Part shown: piece by piece, positions 1 through 7,956 of the stretch
How the letters are laid out: every line of letters starts with the position of its first letter
Numbering within the stretch: position 1 is the first letter of the stretch
Source: an uncultured Varibaculum sp.
GTDB lineage: Bacteria; Actinomycetota; Actinomycetes; Actinomycetales; Actinomycetaceae
Assembly (NCBI RefSeq): GCF_902489465.1
Contig: NZ_CABTZZ010000016.1
Location: 1 to 41,207 of the forward strand
Length of the DNA: 41,207 nt
Direction: 5' to 3'
Translations under genes and position numbers: made by a program
Notes under the pieces: generated by a model
Told to the model about the DNA's origin: nothing
Database searches by the model: none
Seen by the model: the letters and a program-made list of their open reading frames with translations, nothing else

Positions 1-8
1 CAGGTTTT

Positions 9-120
9 CGGACAAATGACCTGGGACATCAAAAGAGTTTTTCCTTATTACAAGCGGACACAAGTCCTGAAAGATCTTAAAACCCCAACCCCAAGAAAAA
101 CGGACACATCTCCTGAAACC
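9..120 (+). repeat. three direct repeats at 46-bp period (iteron-like or transposase-site-like)
   Basis: A core with consensus CGGACAcaagtCCTGaaa begins at 9, 55 and 101, so the three copies are spaced exactly 46 bp apart. The first six bases are identical in all three and CCTG recurs at the same offset (CCTG at 20-23, 66-69 and 112-115). The sequence between cores is not conserved, which is typical of protein-binding sites rather than a duplicated unit. Similar TGTCC-rich motifs occur at the ends of IS481-type elements in actinobacteria, so this may be the edge of an element lying to the left. That assignment is inference. Confidence 0.55.
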
Positions 121-150
121 ACACACTGTCACCCCGACGAACGAGACCGA

Positions 151-182
151 AAGGGAGAGAAACGAAAGTTTTTCTCCCTTTT
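151..182 (+). terminator. rho-independent terminator-like hairpin
   Basis: The arms are 151-163 and 168-180, with a GAAA tetraloop closed by a C-G pair and one G-T wobble in the stem. A short T run follows (179-182). It may end transcription entering from the left of the window; no gene in this window uses it. Confidence 0.6.
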
Positions 183-240
183 GTGTTGGGTGAGGAAGGT
201 GTCGTAGGCGAGGCGCCGAATACCCCGACGAATGTGATGT

Positions 241-277
241 CCCGCGACATATGTCCGCATATGTCGCGGGATTTTTT
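241..277 (+). terminator. perfect 13-bp hairpin followed by six Ts
   Basis: The arms 241-253 and 258-270 are perfect complements around a 4-base loop, followed by A and then six Ts (272-277). It is a strong rho-independent terminator shape. Its left arm lies inside the inverted-repeat copy at 235-257, so it may belong to the repeat element rather than to a gene. Confidence 0.65.
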
Positions 278-310
278 GGGTATTAACCCAGGTGCTTAGG
301 GTTAATACCC
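278..310 (+). repeat. 12-bp perfect inverted repeat upstream of betT
   Basis: The arms GGGTATTAACCC (278-289) and GGGTTAATACCC (299-310) are perfect complements around a 9-base loop. It lies about 130 bp before the choline transporter start. It could be an operator for a dimeric regulator, or another transcript hairpin. The run of Ts shortly after it (321-324) is too far from the stem for a standard terminator. Confidence 0.5.
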
Positions 311-358
311 CTTTGTCCGTTTTTCATCTTGATATCGGTAAATCGCTGGGTTTAAGAA

Positions 359-388
359 CCTGGTATTTTGGCCTAGAGAGCCACCAGG
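359..388 (+). promoter_or_regulatory. bulged hairpin in the betT leader
   Basis: The outer arms CCTGG (359-363) and CCAGG (384-388) and the inner arms TGGC (369-372) and GCCA (380-383) can form a bulged stem, followed by a T-rich stretch (391-397) and then the betT start 50 bases later. It is a possible attenuator or leader structure. No known riboswitch class is recognisable. Confidence 0.25.
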
Positions 389-438
389 CATTATTTTTAA
401 GATGCTGAACAGACATAATACGGGATGGATGGTTTCCT

Positions 439-2508
439 ATGAGCCAATCTTTAGGCGAAACCCCAATAGAACCGGGAGCGCCTCTGCCGGAAGATAGCCG
501 GCAAGATGCGAAAGTTAACTTCCCGGTCTTTTTGGGATCCTCAGCGGGAATTCTAGCTATAGCTCTGTGGGCACTGATTTCGCCCACTACCGCCGCTGAA
601 GTGTTGGGAGTTGCGGTCGGGGCGATCTCGAAATGGTTCGGCTGGTTTTATATTGCACTGGCTGCCATCATTCTAGTTTTCGTTTTTTTCCTGGGGTTCT
701 CCCGCTATGGGGAAACCCGCCTGGGACCGCCTAACTCGCGTCCCGAATTTTCTACTTTCTCCTGGGCTTCCATGCTGTTTGCCGCCGGGATTGGTACCGA
801 TATTTTATTTTTCTCCGTAGCCGGCCCGGTCAGCCAGTATCTGCAGCCGCCCGTGGGCAAAGGGGAAACCATCCAGGCCGCCCGGGAAGCTACGGTATGG
901 ACGCTTTTCCACTACGGGATTACCGGTTGGGGGATGTATGCGCTGATGGGGATGGCTTTAGGGTATTTTGCTTATCGCCGGAAGAAACCCTTATCAGTAC
1001 GCTCTGCCCTCTACCCGATTTTTGGAGACAAACTTAATGGTCCGTTGGGGCACACCGTGGACGGAGCCGCCATCCTGGGAACTATTTTCGGGGTAGCCAC
1101 CACTCTGGGCATCGGGGTGGTACAGCTTAATGTGGGGCTAGAAATCCTATTCGGGATTGAACAGGGAATCCCCGCCCAGGTGGGACTGGTTATCCTCGCG
1201 GTAGCCATGGCTACGGTCTCGGCCACCACTGGTATTCATAAAGGAATCCGCTTCCTTAGCCAACTCAACGTGGTCTTAGCCCTGTTCCTAGCAGCCTGGG
1301 TTTTCATCACTGGGAGAACAGATTTTCTGCTTAACGCCATCGTGATGAATATTGGGGACTTCGTGTGGTCATTCCCGCGCCGCGCCCTCGAAACCTTCGC
1401 CTTTTCAGACGTAAGTGCCTGGATGTCGGCCTGGACGTTGTTTTTCTGGGCCTGGTGGGTAGCTTGGGCGTCCTTCGTGGGAATGTTCCTAGCCCGGATT
1501 TCTAGAGGACGCACCCTGCGCGAGTTCGTAGTGGGCACTATGCTGATTCCCTTCTCCTACGTCCTAATGTGGGTAGCTATTTTTGGTAACGCTGCCATCG
1601 ACTTGATTCGCAGCGGTGATAATTCATTTGCCGAGGCTACCCTCAAAGCTCCTGAAATGGGTTTTTATCTGCTTTTACAGCAGTGTCCGGCGGCGGTATT
1701 CATTATGGGGCTAGCCACCTTTGTAGGTCTGCTGTTTTACGTTACCTCCGCGGACTCGGGCGCCCTCATCATGGCGAACCTGTCCGCATTTTTGCCAACG
1801 GTGCGTTCGGATGCCCCCGGATGGCTAAGAATTTTTTGGGCGGGGGTAACCGGGCTATTAACTATCGGGATGCTAATAGTCGGGGGGATCCCGGCGCTCC
1901 AAAACGCCACCATTATTATGGGATTACCGTTCTCGCTCGTAATGATCTTAGTGATGATTGGCTTGGCCAGAGCCTTAAAGCAAGATCGGCGTGCCCGGCA
2001 GTTGCGGGCGCATTCGGCTCGGAATATTTTGGCGGGAACTGGGTCTATTGCCGGTCGGCTAGAAACCAATTGGCGCGAACGCATCGCGAAAACTTTCGGG
2101 CAAGTAACCCCCGTGGAAGCTCAAGCCTATCTGGATAAAGTGGCGGAACCGGCGCTGCGGGACTTTGCTGCGGAACTGCAAAAACAGGGGATTCCCGCCG
2201 AGGTCGTCCGGGGAGATAATGATCCCCTCGAGCAAGTAGATCTCCAAGCCCGCATCTATGACCGCCTAAAACTAACTGCCTTTAAAGGTCCTGACCAGTT
2301 TGTTTACCGGATTTTGGCGGTAGATACCGCGAATACTATCTACGCGGGTTCTGCCCCCAGTAGTCCGCGATCTACTCGTCTGGAAGTGCATTTGCCAGAT
2401 AATGATCAAGATTATGACGTGATGGGGTATTCACGCAGCGCTATTATCCATGACGCCTTTGACCATTTCGACCGCTACCAGGACTATTGGCGTATCAACG
2501 ACGGATAA
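439..2508 (+). CDS. betT: BetT-type choline/glycine-betaine transporter (BCCT family)
   Basis: This is a secondary transporter that imports choline or a related trimethylammonium compound, for osmoprotection or for betaine synthesis. The 689-residue protein has the BCCT signature AWTLFFWAWW at 331-340 and about twelve membrane segments ending near residue 515. A cytosolic C-terminal domain of about 170 residues follows. Long segments such as FHYGITGWGMYALMGMALGY (157-176) closely resemble E. coli BetT, and the length is similar (E. coli BetT is about 677 residues). The C-terminal domain is the part that senses osmotic stress in BetT-type carriers. No betA/betB dehydrogenase genes lie beside it, so osmoprotectant uptake rather than choline oxidation is the safer reading. 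The ATG at 439 has only a weak purine-rich ribosome site. Substrate choice between choline and betaine is inferred from family resemblance. Confidence 0.88.
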   Translation: MSQSLGETPIEPGAPLPEDSRQDAKVNFPVFLGSSAGILAIALWALISPTTAAEVLGVAVGAISKWFGWFYIALAAIILVFVFFLGFSRYGETRLGPPNSRPEFSTFSWASMLFAAGIGTDILFFSVAGPVSQYLQPPVGKGETIQAAREATVWTLFHYGITGWGMYALMGMALGYFAYRRKKPLSVRSALYPIFGDKLNGPLGHTVDGAAILGTIFGVATTLGIGVVQLNVGLEILFGIEQGIPAQVGLVILAVAMATVSATTGIHKGIRFLSQLNVVLALFLAAWVFITGRTDFLLNAIVMNIGDFVWSFPRRALETFAFSDVSAWMSAWTLFFWAWWVAWASFVGMFLARISRGRTLREFVVGTMLIPFSYVLMWVAIFGNAAIDLIRSGDNSFAEATLKAPEMGFYLLLQQCPAAVFIMGLATFVGLLFYVTSADSGALIMANLSAFLPTVRSDAPGWLRIFWAGVTGLLTIGMLIVGGIPALQNATIIMGLPFSLVMILVMIGLARALKQDRRARQLRAHSARNILAGTGSIAGRLETNWRERIAKTFGQVTPVEAQAYLDKVAEPALRDFAAELQKQGIPAEVVRGDNDPLEQVDLQARIYDRLKLTAFKGPDQFVYRILAVDTANTIYAGSAPSSPRSTRLEVHLPDNDQDYDVMGYSRSAIIHDAFDHFDRYQDYWRINDG

Positions 2509-2697
2509 AATAAGAATAATTATGGCGGCGGCTTTCGCATTTCCTATCGGGTAGCGGGGTTTTCCGGTAAACTGCAAGTATAGACAGGACTGTGAGTGGC
2601 TATTGTTAGCGTTGCAGGCAATAGCGTTCACGGATCGGGCGACTCGTTAACCAGATCAAAAGTTGCCGAATCGCCAGTAGCTTAGAGAGGAAAATAG

Positions 2698-3066
2698 ATG
2701 ACTATCCCGGTGCCCCTGTACAGATTACCGGAGGCTATGGCCTGTTTTAACTCGGCTTCTTTGATTACCTTGCCTTACGGTGCCCACGTAAAAGTCCATA
2801 CTGTAGATCCGATCTTAGAGGACGGGCGACTGAGAATCCGCAACGCCCGGGACTCGGCCTTGCGTAACGGAGCCGCCAACCCAAATGTTACTTTGATTTG
2901 GCAAAGCCCCTATCCCCACGGCTGGAGCCTGGTAGTTGATGGTCAGGCTTGGGCAAACGGTCCAGATTTAATGATCGAGTACGAGTCGGGGATTCTGCAT
3001 CGCCCTCAGTACCACAACGACGGACCACAGTGGATGTGGCAAGACGGGGAGTACCCCGCCCAATAG
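2698..3066 (+). CDS. pyridoxamine 5'-phosphate oxidase-like (split-barrel, FMN-type) protein
   Basis: This 122-residue protein matches the short actinobacterial PPOX-class proteins. Near residues 40-54 it has a conserved DGRLRIRNARDSALRNG segment, followed by a PNVTLIW strand and a SLVVDGQA strand, which is the usual split-barrel order for binding FMN or F420. Such proteins are flavin-binding oxidoreductases or cofactor-binding folds, and the natural substrate is usually unknown. AGAGAGG lies just upstream of the ATG. It stands alone on the plus strand and converges with copA (45 bp between the two stops). Family assignment is by pattern recognition; the reaction cannot be given. Confidence 0.7.
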   Translation: MTIPVPLYRLPEAMACFNSASLITLPYGAHVKVHTVDPILEDGRLRIRNARDSALRNGAANPNVTLIWQSPYPHGWSLVVDGQAWANGPDLMIEYESGILHRPQYHNDGPQWMWQDGEYPAQ

Positions 3067-3111
3067 GGTGCTCCGTAGGTATTACCTGCCCGGCACGGAT
3101 CAAGCGGGAGA

Positions 3112-5364
3112 CTATTTGGCTTCTACTGGCTGAAAAGACCGTAACCGCAGGCTATTTCCCACCACAAATGCCGACGAACAAGCCATAGCGGCTCCAGCAA
3201 GCATCGGGTTAAGTAATCCCAGAGCTGCCAGCGGTATCGCGGCAACATTGTAGGCGAATGCCCAAAATAGATTACCTTTAATGATTTTTAGAGTGCGACG
3301 CGAAAGCCGAATCGCATCTACCGCTGCTAAAAGATCCGGGCGCATCAAAGTAATATCAGCGGCTTCAATCGCCACATCGGTGCCGGAGCCCATCGCGATC
3401 CCTAAATCTGCTTGCGTAAGGGCGGCCGCATCATTAACTCCATCGCCAATCATGGCTACGGTGGCTCCCCGTCCCTGTTTGCGGAAAACTGCCACCACTT
3501 TATCTTTTGGCTTTACCTGCGCGATTACCTCGTGAATTCCAACTTGCTGGCCTACGTGGCGGGCTACGTTTTCGGTGTCCCCGGTGAGTAACACCGGAGT
3601 TAGCCCTAGCTCTTTGAAGAGGGCGATTGCCTGGGCACTGGTTTCTTTTACCTGGTCGGCAACCCCCAGAACTCCTTTCACCTGACCATCGAGCGCTACC
3701 AGCACCAGAGTTTCGCCGCGCCCAGTGTGTTCGGCGATTACGTTTTCGAAAGTGGAGGAAACTGCGACACCTTGCTCGCTAATAAACTTGCGGTTGCCGG
3801 CGACTACCAGTTGTCCTGCAACCGTTCCGCGCACCCCGCCTCCGGGATAGCTTTGGAAATCCACTGGTACCTTATCGCTAGTAAGCCTGATGCCTTTAGA
3901 AGCTGCTGCTCGGGTAATCGCTCCGGCGATGGGATGTTCACTGCCGCCCTCTAAGGTAGCGGCCGCCTGCAATACTCCCAGATCATCGGGAGGAAAGATG
4001 CTTACCAGTTCCATATTTCCACTGGTAACAGTGCCGGTTTTATCGAGGATAACCGTGTCGACTTGCCGGGTGGATTCCAGTATCTCTGCGCCCTTAATTA
4101 GAATCCCCAGCGAAGCCCCGCGGCCGGTTCCTACCAGCAAGGCCGTAGGCGTAGCCAGCCCTAGGGCGCAGGGGCAAGCAATAATTAACACCGCAACCGC
4201 GCAGGTAAAGGCGGTAACCGGGGTTCCAAATATTAACCAGATCAGCAAAGTAAGCAGTGAAACCGCCAAAACTACCGGGACGAAAACTGCGGAAATCTTA
4301 TCTGCCAGGCGTTGAATCGGGGCTTTACCTGCCTGTGCCTGCTCCACTAGACGGGTAATTTGAGCCAGTTGCGTCTGGGAACCCACCCGCGTGGCGCGAA
4401 CTATCAGGCGGCCATAGGTGTTGATGGTCGCGCCGGTAACCTGGTCACCGGCTCCCACCTCTACCGGTACTGATTCCCCGGTTAGCAAGGAATTATCGAC
4501 GGCGCTGACCCCGGAAACCACCACTCCATCGGTGGCGATTTTTTCTCCCGGCACGGCAATGAACTCTTCGCCCTCGCCTAGCTCGTTGATGGGAATCTGC
4601 ACCTGCTGACCTGCCCGTAGCGCGGTTACCTCGTTCACCCCCATTTCGGCGAGGGAACGCAGCGCATCCCCCGCCCGCACTTTGGCGCGTTTCTCAAAAT
4701 AGCGTCCTCCCAAAATAAACACCGTTACTCCGGAACAAACTTCTAAATAAATATGGCTGGTGGTATCCCCGGGGCGGGCTAGCAGCTGGAAATCGTGGGT
4801 CATTCCCACGCGTCCAGCATCCCCTAAAAAGAGGGCGTATAAAGACCAAATAAAGGCAGCTAGAGTACCCAATGAAATCAGGGTGTCCATAGTGGTAGTG
4901 GCGCGGCGGGCATTTAGGAAGGCCGCGTGGTGGAACGGGTAAGCTCCCCACAGCACCACCGGAATCGTCAGTAGTAGGGACACCCATTGCCAATAGGGGA
5001 ACTGGAAAGGTGGAATCATTGCCAAAGTGATGACCGGAGCCGCCAAAAGGACGCAAATAATCAGGCGCCGCCGAAGCCCGGTCAATTCCTTGACGCTGGT
5101 ATTCGGGCCGTGTTGCCCGTCCTCGTTCCCTAAATCCCCGTCCGCAAACGCGCTATAACCGGCCTTTTCCACGGTTTTTTTAAAATCATTCGCGCTGAAA
5201 TCACCGGTTTGGGAAATAGTGGCTTTCTCAGTCGCATAGTTGACACTAGCGTTAACTCCCGGCATGTTGTTAAGGGCTTTTTCAATATGCGCCGCACAAG
5301 CCGCGCAACTCATGCCCCCGATTATCAGTTCTAGATTCTGAGAATTATCGATACTACTAGCCAA
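3112..5364 (-). CDS. copA: copper-exporting P1B-1-type ATPase
   Basis: It pumps Cu(I) out of the cytoplasm using ATP. The 750-residue protein starts with one heavy-metal-associated domain whose CAAC metal site is at residues 20-23. Eight membrane helices follow in the usual P1B order. TGES (actuator) is at 295-298, the transmembrane CPC metal site at 397-399, the phosphorylated Asp at 441 in DKTGT, and GDGVND near residue 650. The last helices carry YN and the SS-NS pattern that marks Cu(I) specificity. A single N-terminal metal domain is common in Gram-positive bacteria. No CopZ chaperone or CsoR/CueR repressor gene is next to it, which is less usual. The tRNA-Thr gene lies upstream on the same strand. 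Confidence 0.93.
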   Translation of the reverse strand: MASSIDNSQNLELIIGGMSCAACAAHIEKALNNMPGVNASVNYATEKATISQTGDFSANDFKKTVEKAGYSAFADGDLGNEDGQHGPNTSVKELTGLRRRLIICVLLAAPVITLAMIPPFQFPYWQWVSLLLTIPVVLWGAYPFHHAAFLNARRATTTMDTLISLGTLAAFIWSLYALFLGDAGRVGMTHDFQLLARPGDTTSHIYLEVCSGVTVFILGGRYFEKRAKVRAGDALRSLAEMGVNEVTALRAGQQVQIPINELGEGEEFIAVPGEKIATDGVVVSGVSAVDNSLLTGESVPVEVGAGDQVTGATINTYGRLIVRATRVGSQTQLAQITRLVEQAQAGKAPIQRLADKISAVFVPVVLAVSLLTLLIWLIFGTPVTAFTCAVAVLIIACPCALGLATPTALLVGTGRGASLGILIKGAEILESTRQVDTVILDKTGTVTSGNMELVSIFPPDDLGVLQAAATLEGGSEHPIAGAITRAAASKGIRLTSDKVPVDFQSYPGGGVRGTVAGQLVVAGNRKFISEQGVAVSSTFENVIAEHTGRGETLVLVALDGQVKGVLGVADQVKETSAQAIALFKELGLTPVLLTGDTENVARHVGQQVGIHEVIAQVKPKDKVVAVFRKQGRGATVAMIGDGVNDAAALTQADLGIAMGSGTDVAIEAADITLMRPDLLAAVDAIRLSRRTLKIIKGNLFWAFAYNVAAIPLAALGLLNPMLAGAAMACSSAFVVGNSLRLRSFQPVEAK

Positions 5365-5526
5365 CTGCTACCTCCTGCGCCCTATCCTAACTGCTTCCCA
5401 AGCACCTATTAAGCAACTTTTTCCAGGGCGAAAAGCAAGAAACTGGCAACACCTTCAGCGAGTGCGGGCTTTGAAAGAATCCCGGTAAGCGGGCGGGAAA
5501 ACAGAACTAGCTAAGGAAACTATCAG

Positions 5527-5599
5527 AGCCGCTAATCGGACTTGAACCGATGACCTACGCTTTACGAGAGCGTTGCTCTACCAACTGAGCTATAGCGGC
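5527..5599 (-). tRNA. tRNA-Thr (anticodon CGT)
   Basis: The minus strand folds into a complete 73-base cloverleaf. It has a perfect 7-bp acceptor stem (GCCGCTA/TAGCGGC), a GCTC/GAGC D stem, an ACGCT/AGCGT anticodon stem with loop CTCGTAA, a five-base variable loop, and an ATCGG/CCGAT T stem with loop TTCAAGT. The anticodon CGT reads ACG. The discriminator base is U. The 3' CCA is not encoded and must be added after transcription. Confidence 0.96.
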
Positions 5600-5624
5600 A
5601 AAGTGCCACAGGCACCGTGTCAGT

Positions 5625-7733
5625 CTATCTAGCCTTCCCCCCGCTTTCCAAACTTTTCGACCAGGTAGAACGGTTATTTTCGCCACGCTCGCGACCGCAG
5701 CCATTGAAACGGTAGAGTTTAGCGCGCCCTCCGCTAGCCACCTGGGTAAAGTAACCATCCAAAGGAACCTGGTAAAAACCGGGCCAAGAGTAAGAGCGGG
5801 GAACTCCCATGTATCTACTGTCAGGACGGGTATAGAAATGGGTGACTTTCAATTTCTCCAGGGACAGGCAAACCTGCCGATCCCGTCCGATATTATTCAG
5901 GTGATAAAAGAGGCGGGCACGGTCAGGATCGTTTTCGGTTTTACCCAGAGAAGAAAAAACAACCCTCCGATTAGCAATAGACTCAAAATAGATGGTGCCA
6001 ATGGAAGGATCCCCGACAATCACCGCGTCTGCAGGCAAGAAATGGGCAGCTCTTTTAATCAACCTTAGCTCCCCACTATTGGATAGTCCGCCACTTCCGG
6101 TCATCTCCGGATTGAAAACTGATTCTATAGCCCACACCCGACTATCAGAGCCGGCAATCCCCACTGTAAGACAAGTGGCAACCAGAGTTGCGACAGCGCC
6201 TTTGCAAATACGCCCCGGGGCGCCGACAGCGCTAAGAAAGCTAACAGTTAGCATTAGCATAAAATCTAATCCCACTCCCATCAGCAGATTTAAGGGCAGT
6301 TGTAGGATTGCCATTAGGCGTCGCGGATCCGAATACCACGGACCGGTCACTATTTTGAGTGGCGAAGCGGGCAGGTAAGAAATCATCACTAGTCCTGCGC
6401 ACAGAGCCCAGGAGGCTAGCAGCCATTTTGGTGCTTGCCCATAAAAGAGCGCGATTATCCCCATAGTTAGTAACGCAGCCATTAACGCCATGAAAAATAT
6501 GAAAGCTGAGGACGGGAAAAAGAAAGGGGTGGGTAGCAGCGGACGCAAGAAAGCTAAATATTCATCCCCCTTGCGCTCAAACAGCGCGGTAGCCAAGCTG
6601 GAAGGATTAAGAAAACCGATTTCGAGGATCAATAGCAGACCGAGAGCCGCCCCCAACCAGCCGGCGAGACTCGAAAGTTTTCTTTTTCGGATCCCTCGAT
6701 ATAGGTGAGTAGCGATCAACGCTGCTAGAAGTGGGAATAATAACGCTAACAGGTTAAAAAAGATGGCGGGATGAACCCATACGGATCCAATCCCTAAGAA
6801 TAGAGAAGTGAAAAAAGTGGCCAGCACGGCGGGCAAAGTAAGTGGCAAATCACTGGAATCGGGTTCGGGAGGCTGGCTGCCAGCAGTAGACGATCCCGAT
6901 AATTTACGCGCGTATGCTAACACCTGCCTGCCCAAAACCAGCATTAAAGCGACGGCGCCCGGCAATAATGCTATCCCGGTGCCGTTTGGCCACTGAGCGT
7001 AACGCGCTAAGGAATCAGCGGGGAAAGATAGGGTAAACCCCGAAAGCACAATGGTTATTAGTTGAGCTCGCCGCGATACTCCCAGCAAAGCAACCAGCGC
7101 GCTCACTCCCAAAATCCACCAGCAAACTAACATTAGAAACATCAGGTTAGCGGCAGGAACTACCGATTTAGAACCGGTGAATAACACGGTGAAAATGTGC
7201 CAGCCACTAGGGTAATAGACTCGGGCACTTTGCGGATACAGCCCAGAAAGGGCGTAAAAAGGGTGGGAATCTTGGGTACGACGCAGTAAAACTAAGCCGT
7301 TGTAGTGAAAACTAGGATCCCAACGCTGAGCCGGGTTAGCGAAATTAATAGTGAGAACCATGGGGGCAATGCCGGCGGTGATTCCTGCTAGCACCGCCGC
7401 GATTAACGGATAATCTCGGGAACTCTGGTAAGTGAGTTTGCGGCACCTAAATAGTGCGCCAACGGCAAAGACAATCGTTAGTAGCCCCACCAGTGGGAAT
7501 ACTAGTACCGGTTTCCATCGCCAAAAACTCCCGCAGAAACCTAGTTTTCCCAGCCAGAGGGCGCTAGAGGGAGATAGTAGGCTTGCCAGCGCTAATAGGA
7601 TGAAAAAGGTCAGTGCCGGAGCTACCGCTAACGTCACTCGCTGAGGAAGAGTTGGGATGAGGCAGTGCGCTAATGTGTATCCGGGAAGCAAAGAAAAAAG
7701 GACTATCGCGCAAAAAATGGCGATGAGTTCCAT
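5625..7733 (-). CDS. DUF6541-family polytopic membrane protein
   Basis: This 702-residue protein has about a dozen membrane segments, beginning directly at the N terminus (LIAIFCAIVLFSLLPGY), and a soluble C-terminal domain of about 140 residues. The C-terminal part has the features seen in actinobacterial DUF6541 proteins: a segment near residue 565 reading AHFLPADAVIVGDPSIG, then a RRVVFSSLG strand and a LKVTHFYTRP strand. The shape resembles GT-C type membrane glycosyltransferases. A role in building cell-envelope polysaccharide is therefore plausible, but it is inferred from fold-like shape only. AAGGGA lies 6 bases before the ATG. It is downstream of the dha genes on the same strand, separated by about 220 bp in which I see no clear signal, so it probably has its own promoter. 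Confidence 0.7.
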   Translation of the reverse strand: MELIAIFCAIVLFSLLPGYTLAHCLIPTLPQRVTLAVAPALTFFILLALASLLSPSSALWLGKLGFCGSFWRWKPVLVFPLVGLLTIVFAVGALFRCRKLTYQSSRDYPLIAAVLAGITAGIAPMVLTINFANPAQRWDPSFHYNGLVLLRRTQDSHPFYALSGLYPQSARVYYPSGWHIFTVLFTGSKSVVPAANLMFLMLVCWWILGVSALVALLGVSRRAQLITIVLSGFTLSFPADSLARYAQWPNGTGIALLPGAVALMLVLGRQVLAYARKLSGSSTAGSQPPEPDSSDLPLTLPAVLATFFTSLFLGIGSVWVHPAIFFNLLALLFPLLAALIATHLYRGIRKRKLSSLAGWLGAALGLLLILEIGFLNPSSLATALFERKGDEYLAFLRPLLPTPFFFPSSAFIFFMALMAALLTMGIIALFYGQAPKWLLASWALCAGLVMISYLPASPLKIVTGPWYSDPRRLMAILQLPLNLLMGVGLDFMLMLTVSFLSAVGAPGRICKGAVATLVATCLTVGIAGSDSRVWAIESVFNPEMTGSGGLSNSGELRLIKRAAHFLPADAVIVGDPSIGTIYFESIANRRVVFSSLGKTENDPDRARLFYHLNNIGRDRQVCLSLEKLKVTHFYTRPDSRYMGVPRSYSWPGFYQVPLDGYFTQVASGGRAKLYRFNGCGRERGENNRSTWSKSLESGGKAR

Positions 7734-7956
7734 GGTTTTCCCTTCCCGAAAATACGTTATTCCTGAACATGACTTTACCGCCTGTCTGGGGAGTAAAGCA
7801 CGCAGGGCGCAACGATAATACCGGCATCCTTGCTAAGAAGGATCTGGGGCTGGGTTAGTGGCAAAACTAGTTATTTCACCTTTTCGGCTCGTCCACCGGG
7901 ATGGAGGCTACGTCAAGTGGAGTCGCTAGATGTTTCCGGTAGTTAGAAGTATCTGC

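Larger units (their letters stand above)
9..257. mobile_element. possible non-coding element (MITE-like or IS remnant) bounded by imperfect inverted repeats
   Basis: Bases 9-31 and the reverse complement of 235-257 match at 19 of 23 positions; both begin CGGACA and both end GGGACATCA. The enclosed 200 bp hold no convincing gene. This is the arrangement of a miniature inverted-repeat element or a decayed insertion sequence. I see no clear target-site duplication, and the internal direct repeats at 55 and 101 could mean that this is only a transposase-binding end region. The boundaries are uncertain. Confidence 0.3.

Noticed and set aside
16..207. 63-residue plus-strand open frame at the left edge
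   Set aside because: It runs through the 46-bp repeats and through a hairpin terminator, has no ribosome site and no recognisable motif. The repeats explain the sequence better.
5555..5758. 67-residue frame across the tRNA
   Set aside because: It overlaps a perfect tRNA-Thr cloverleaf.
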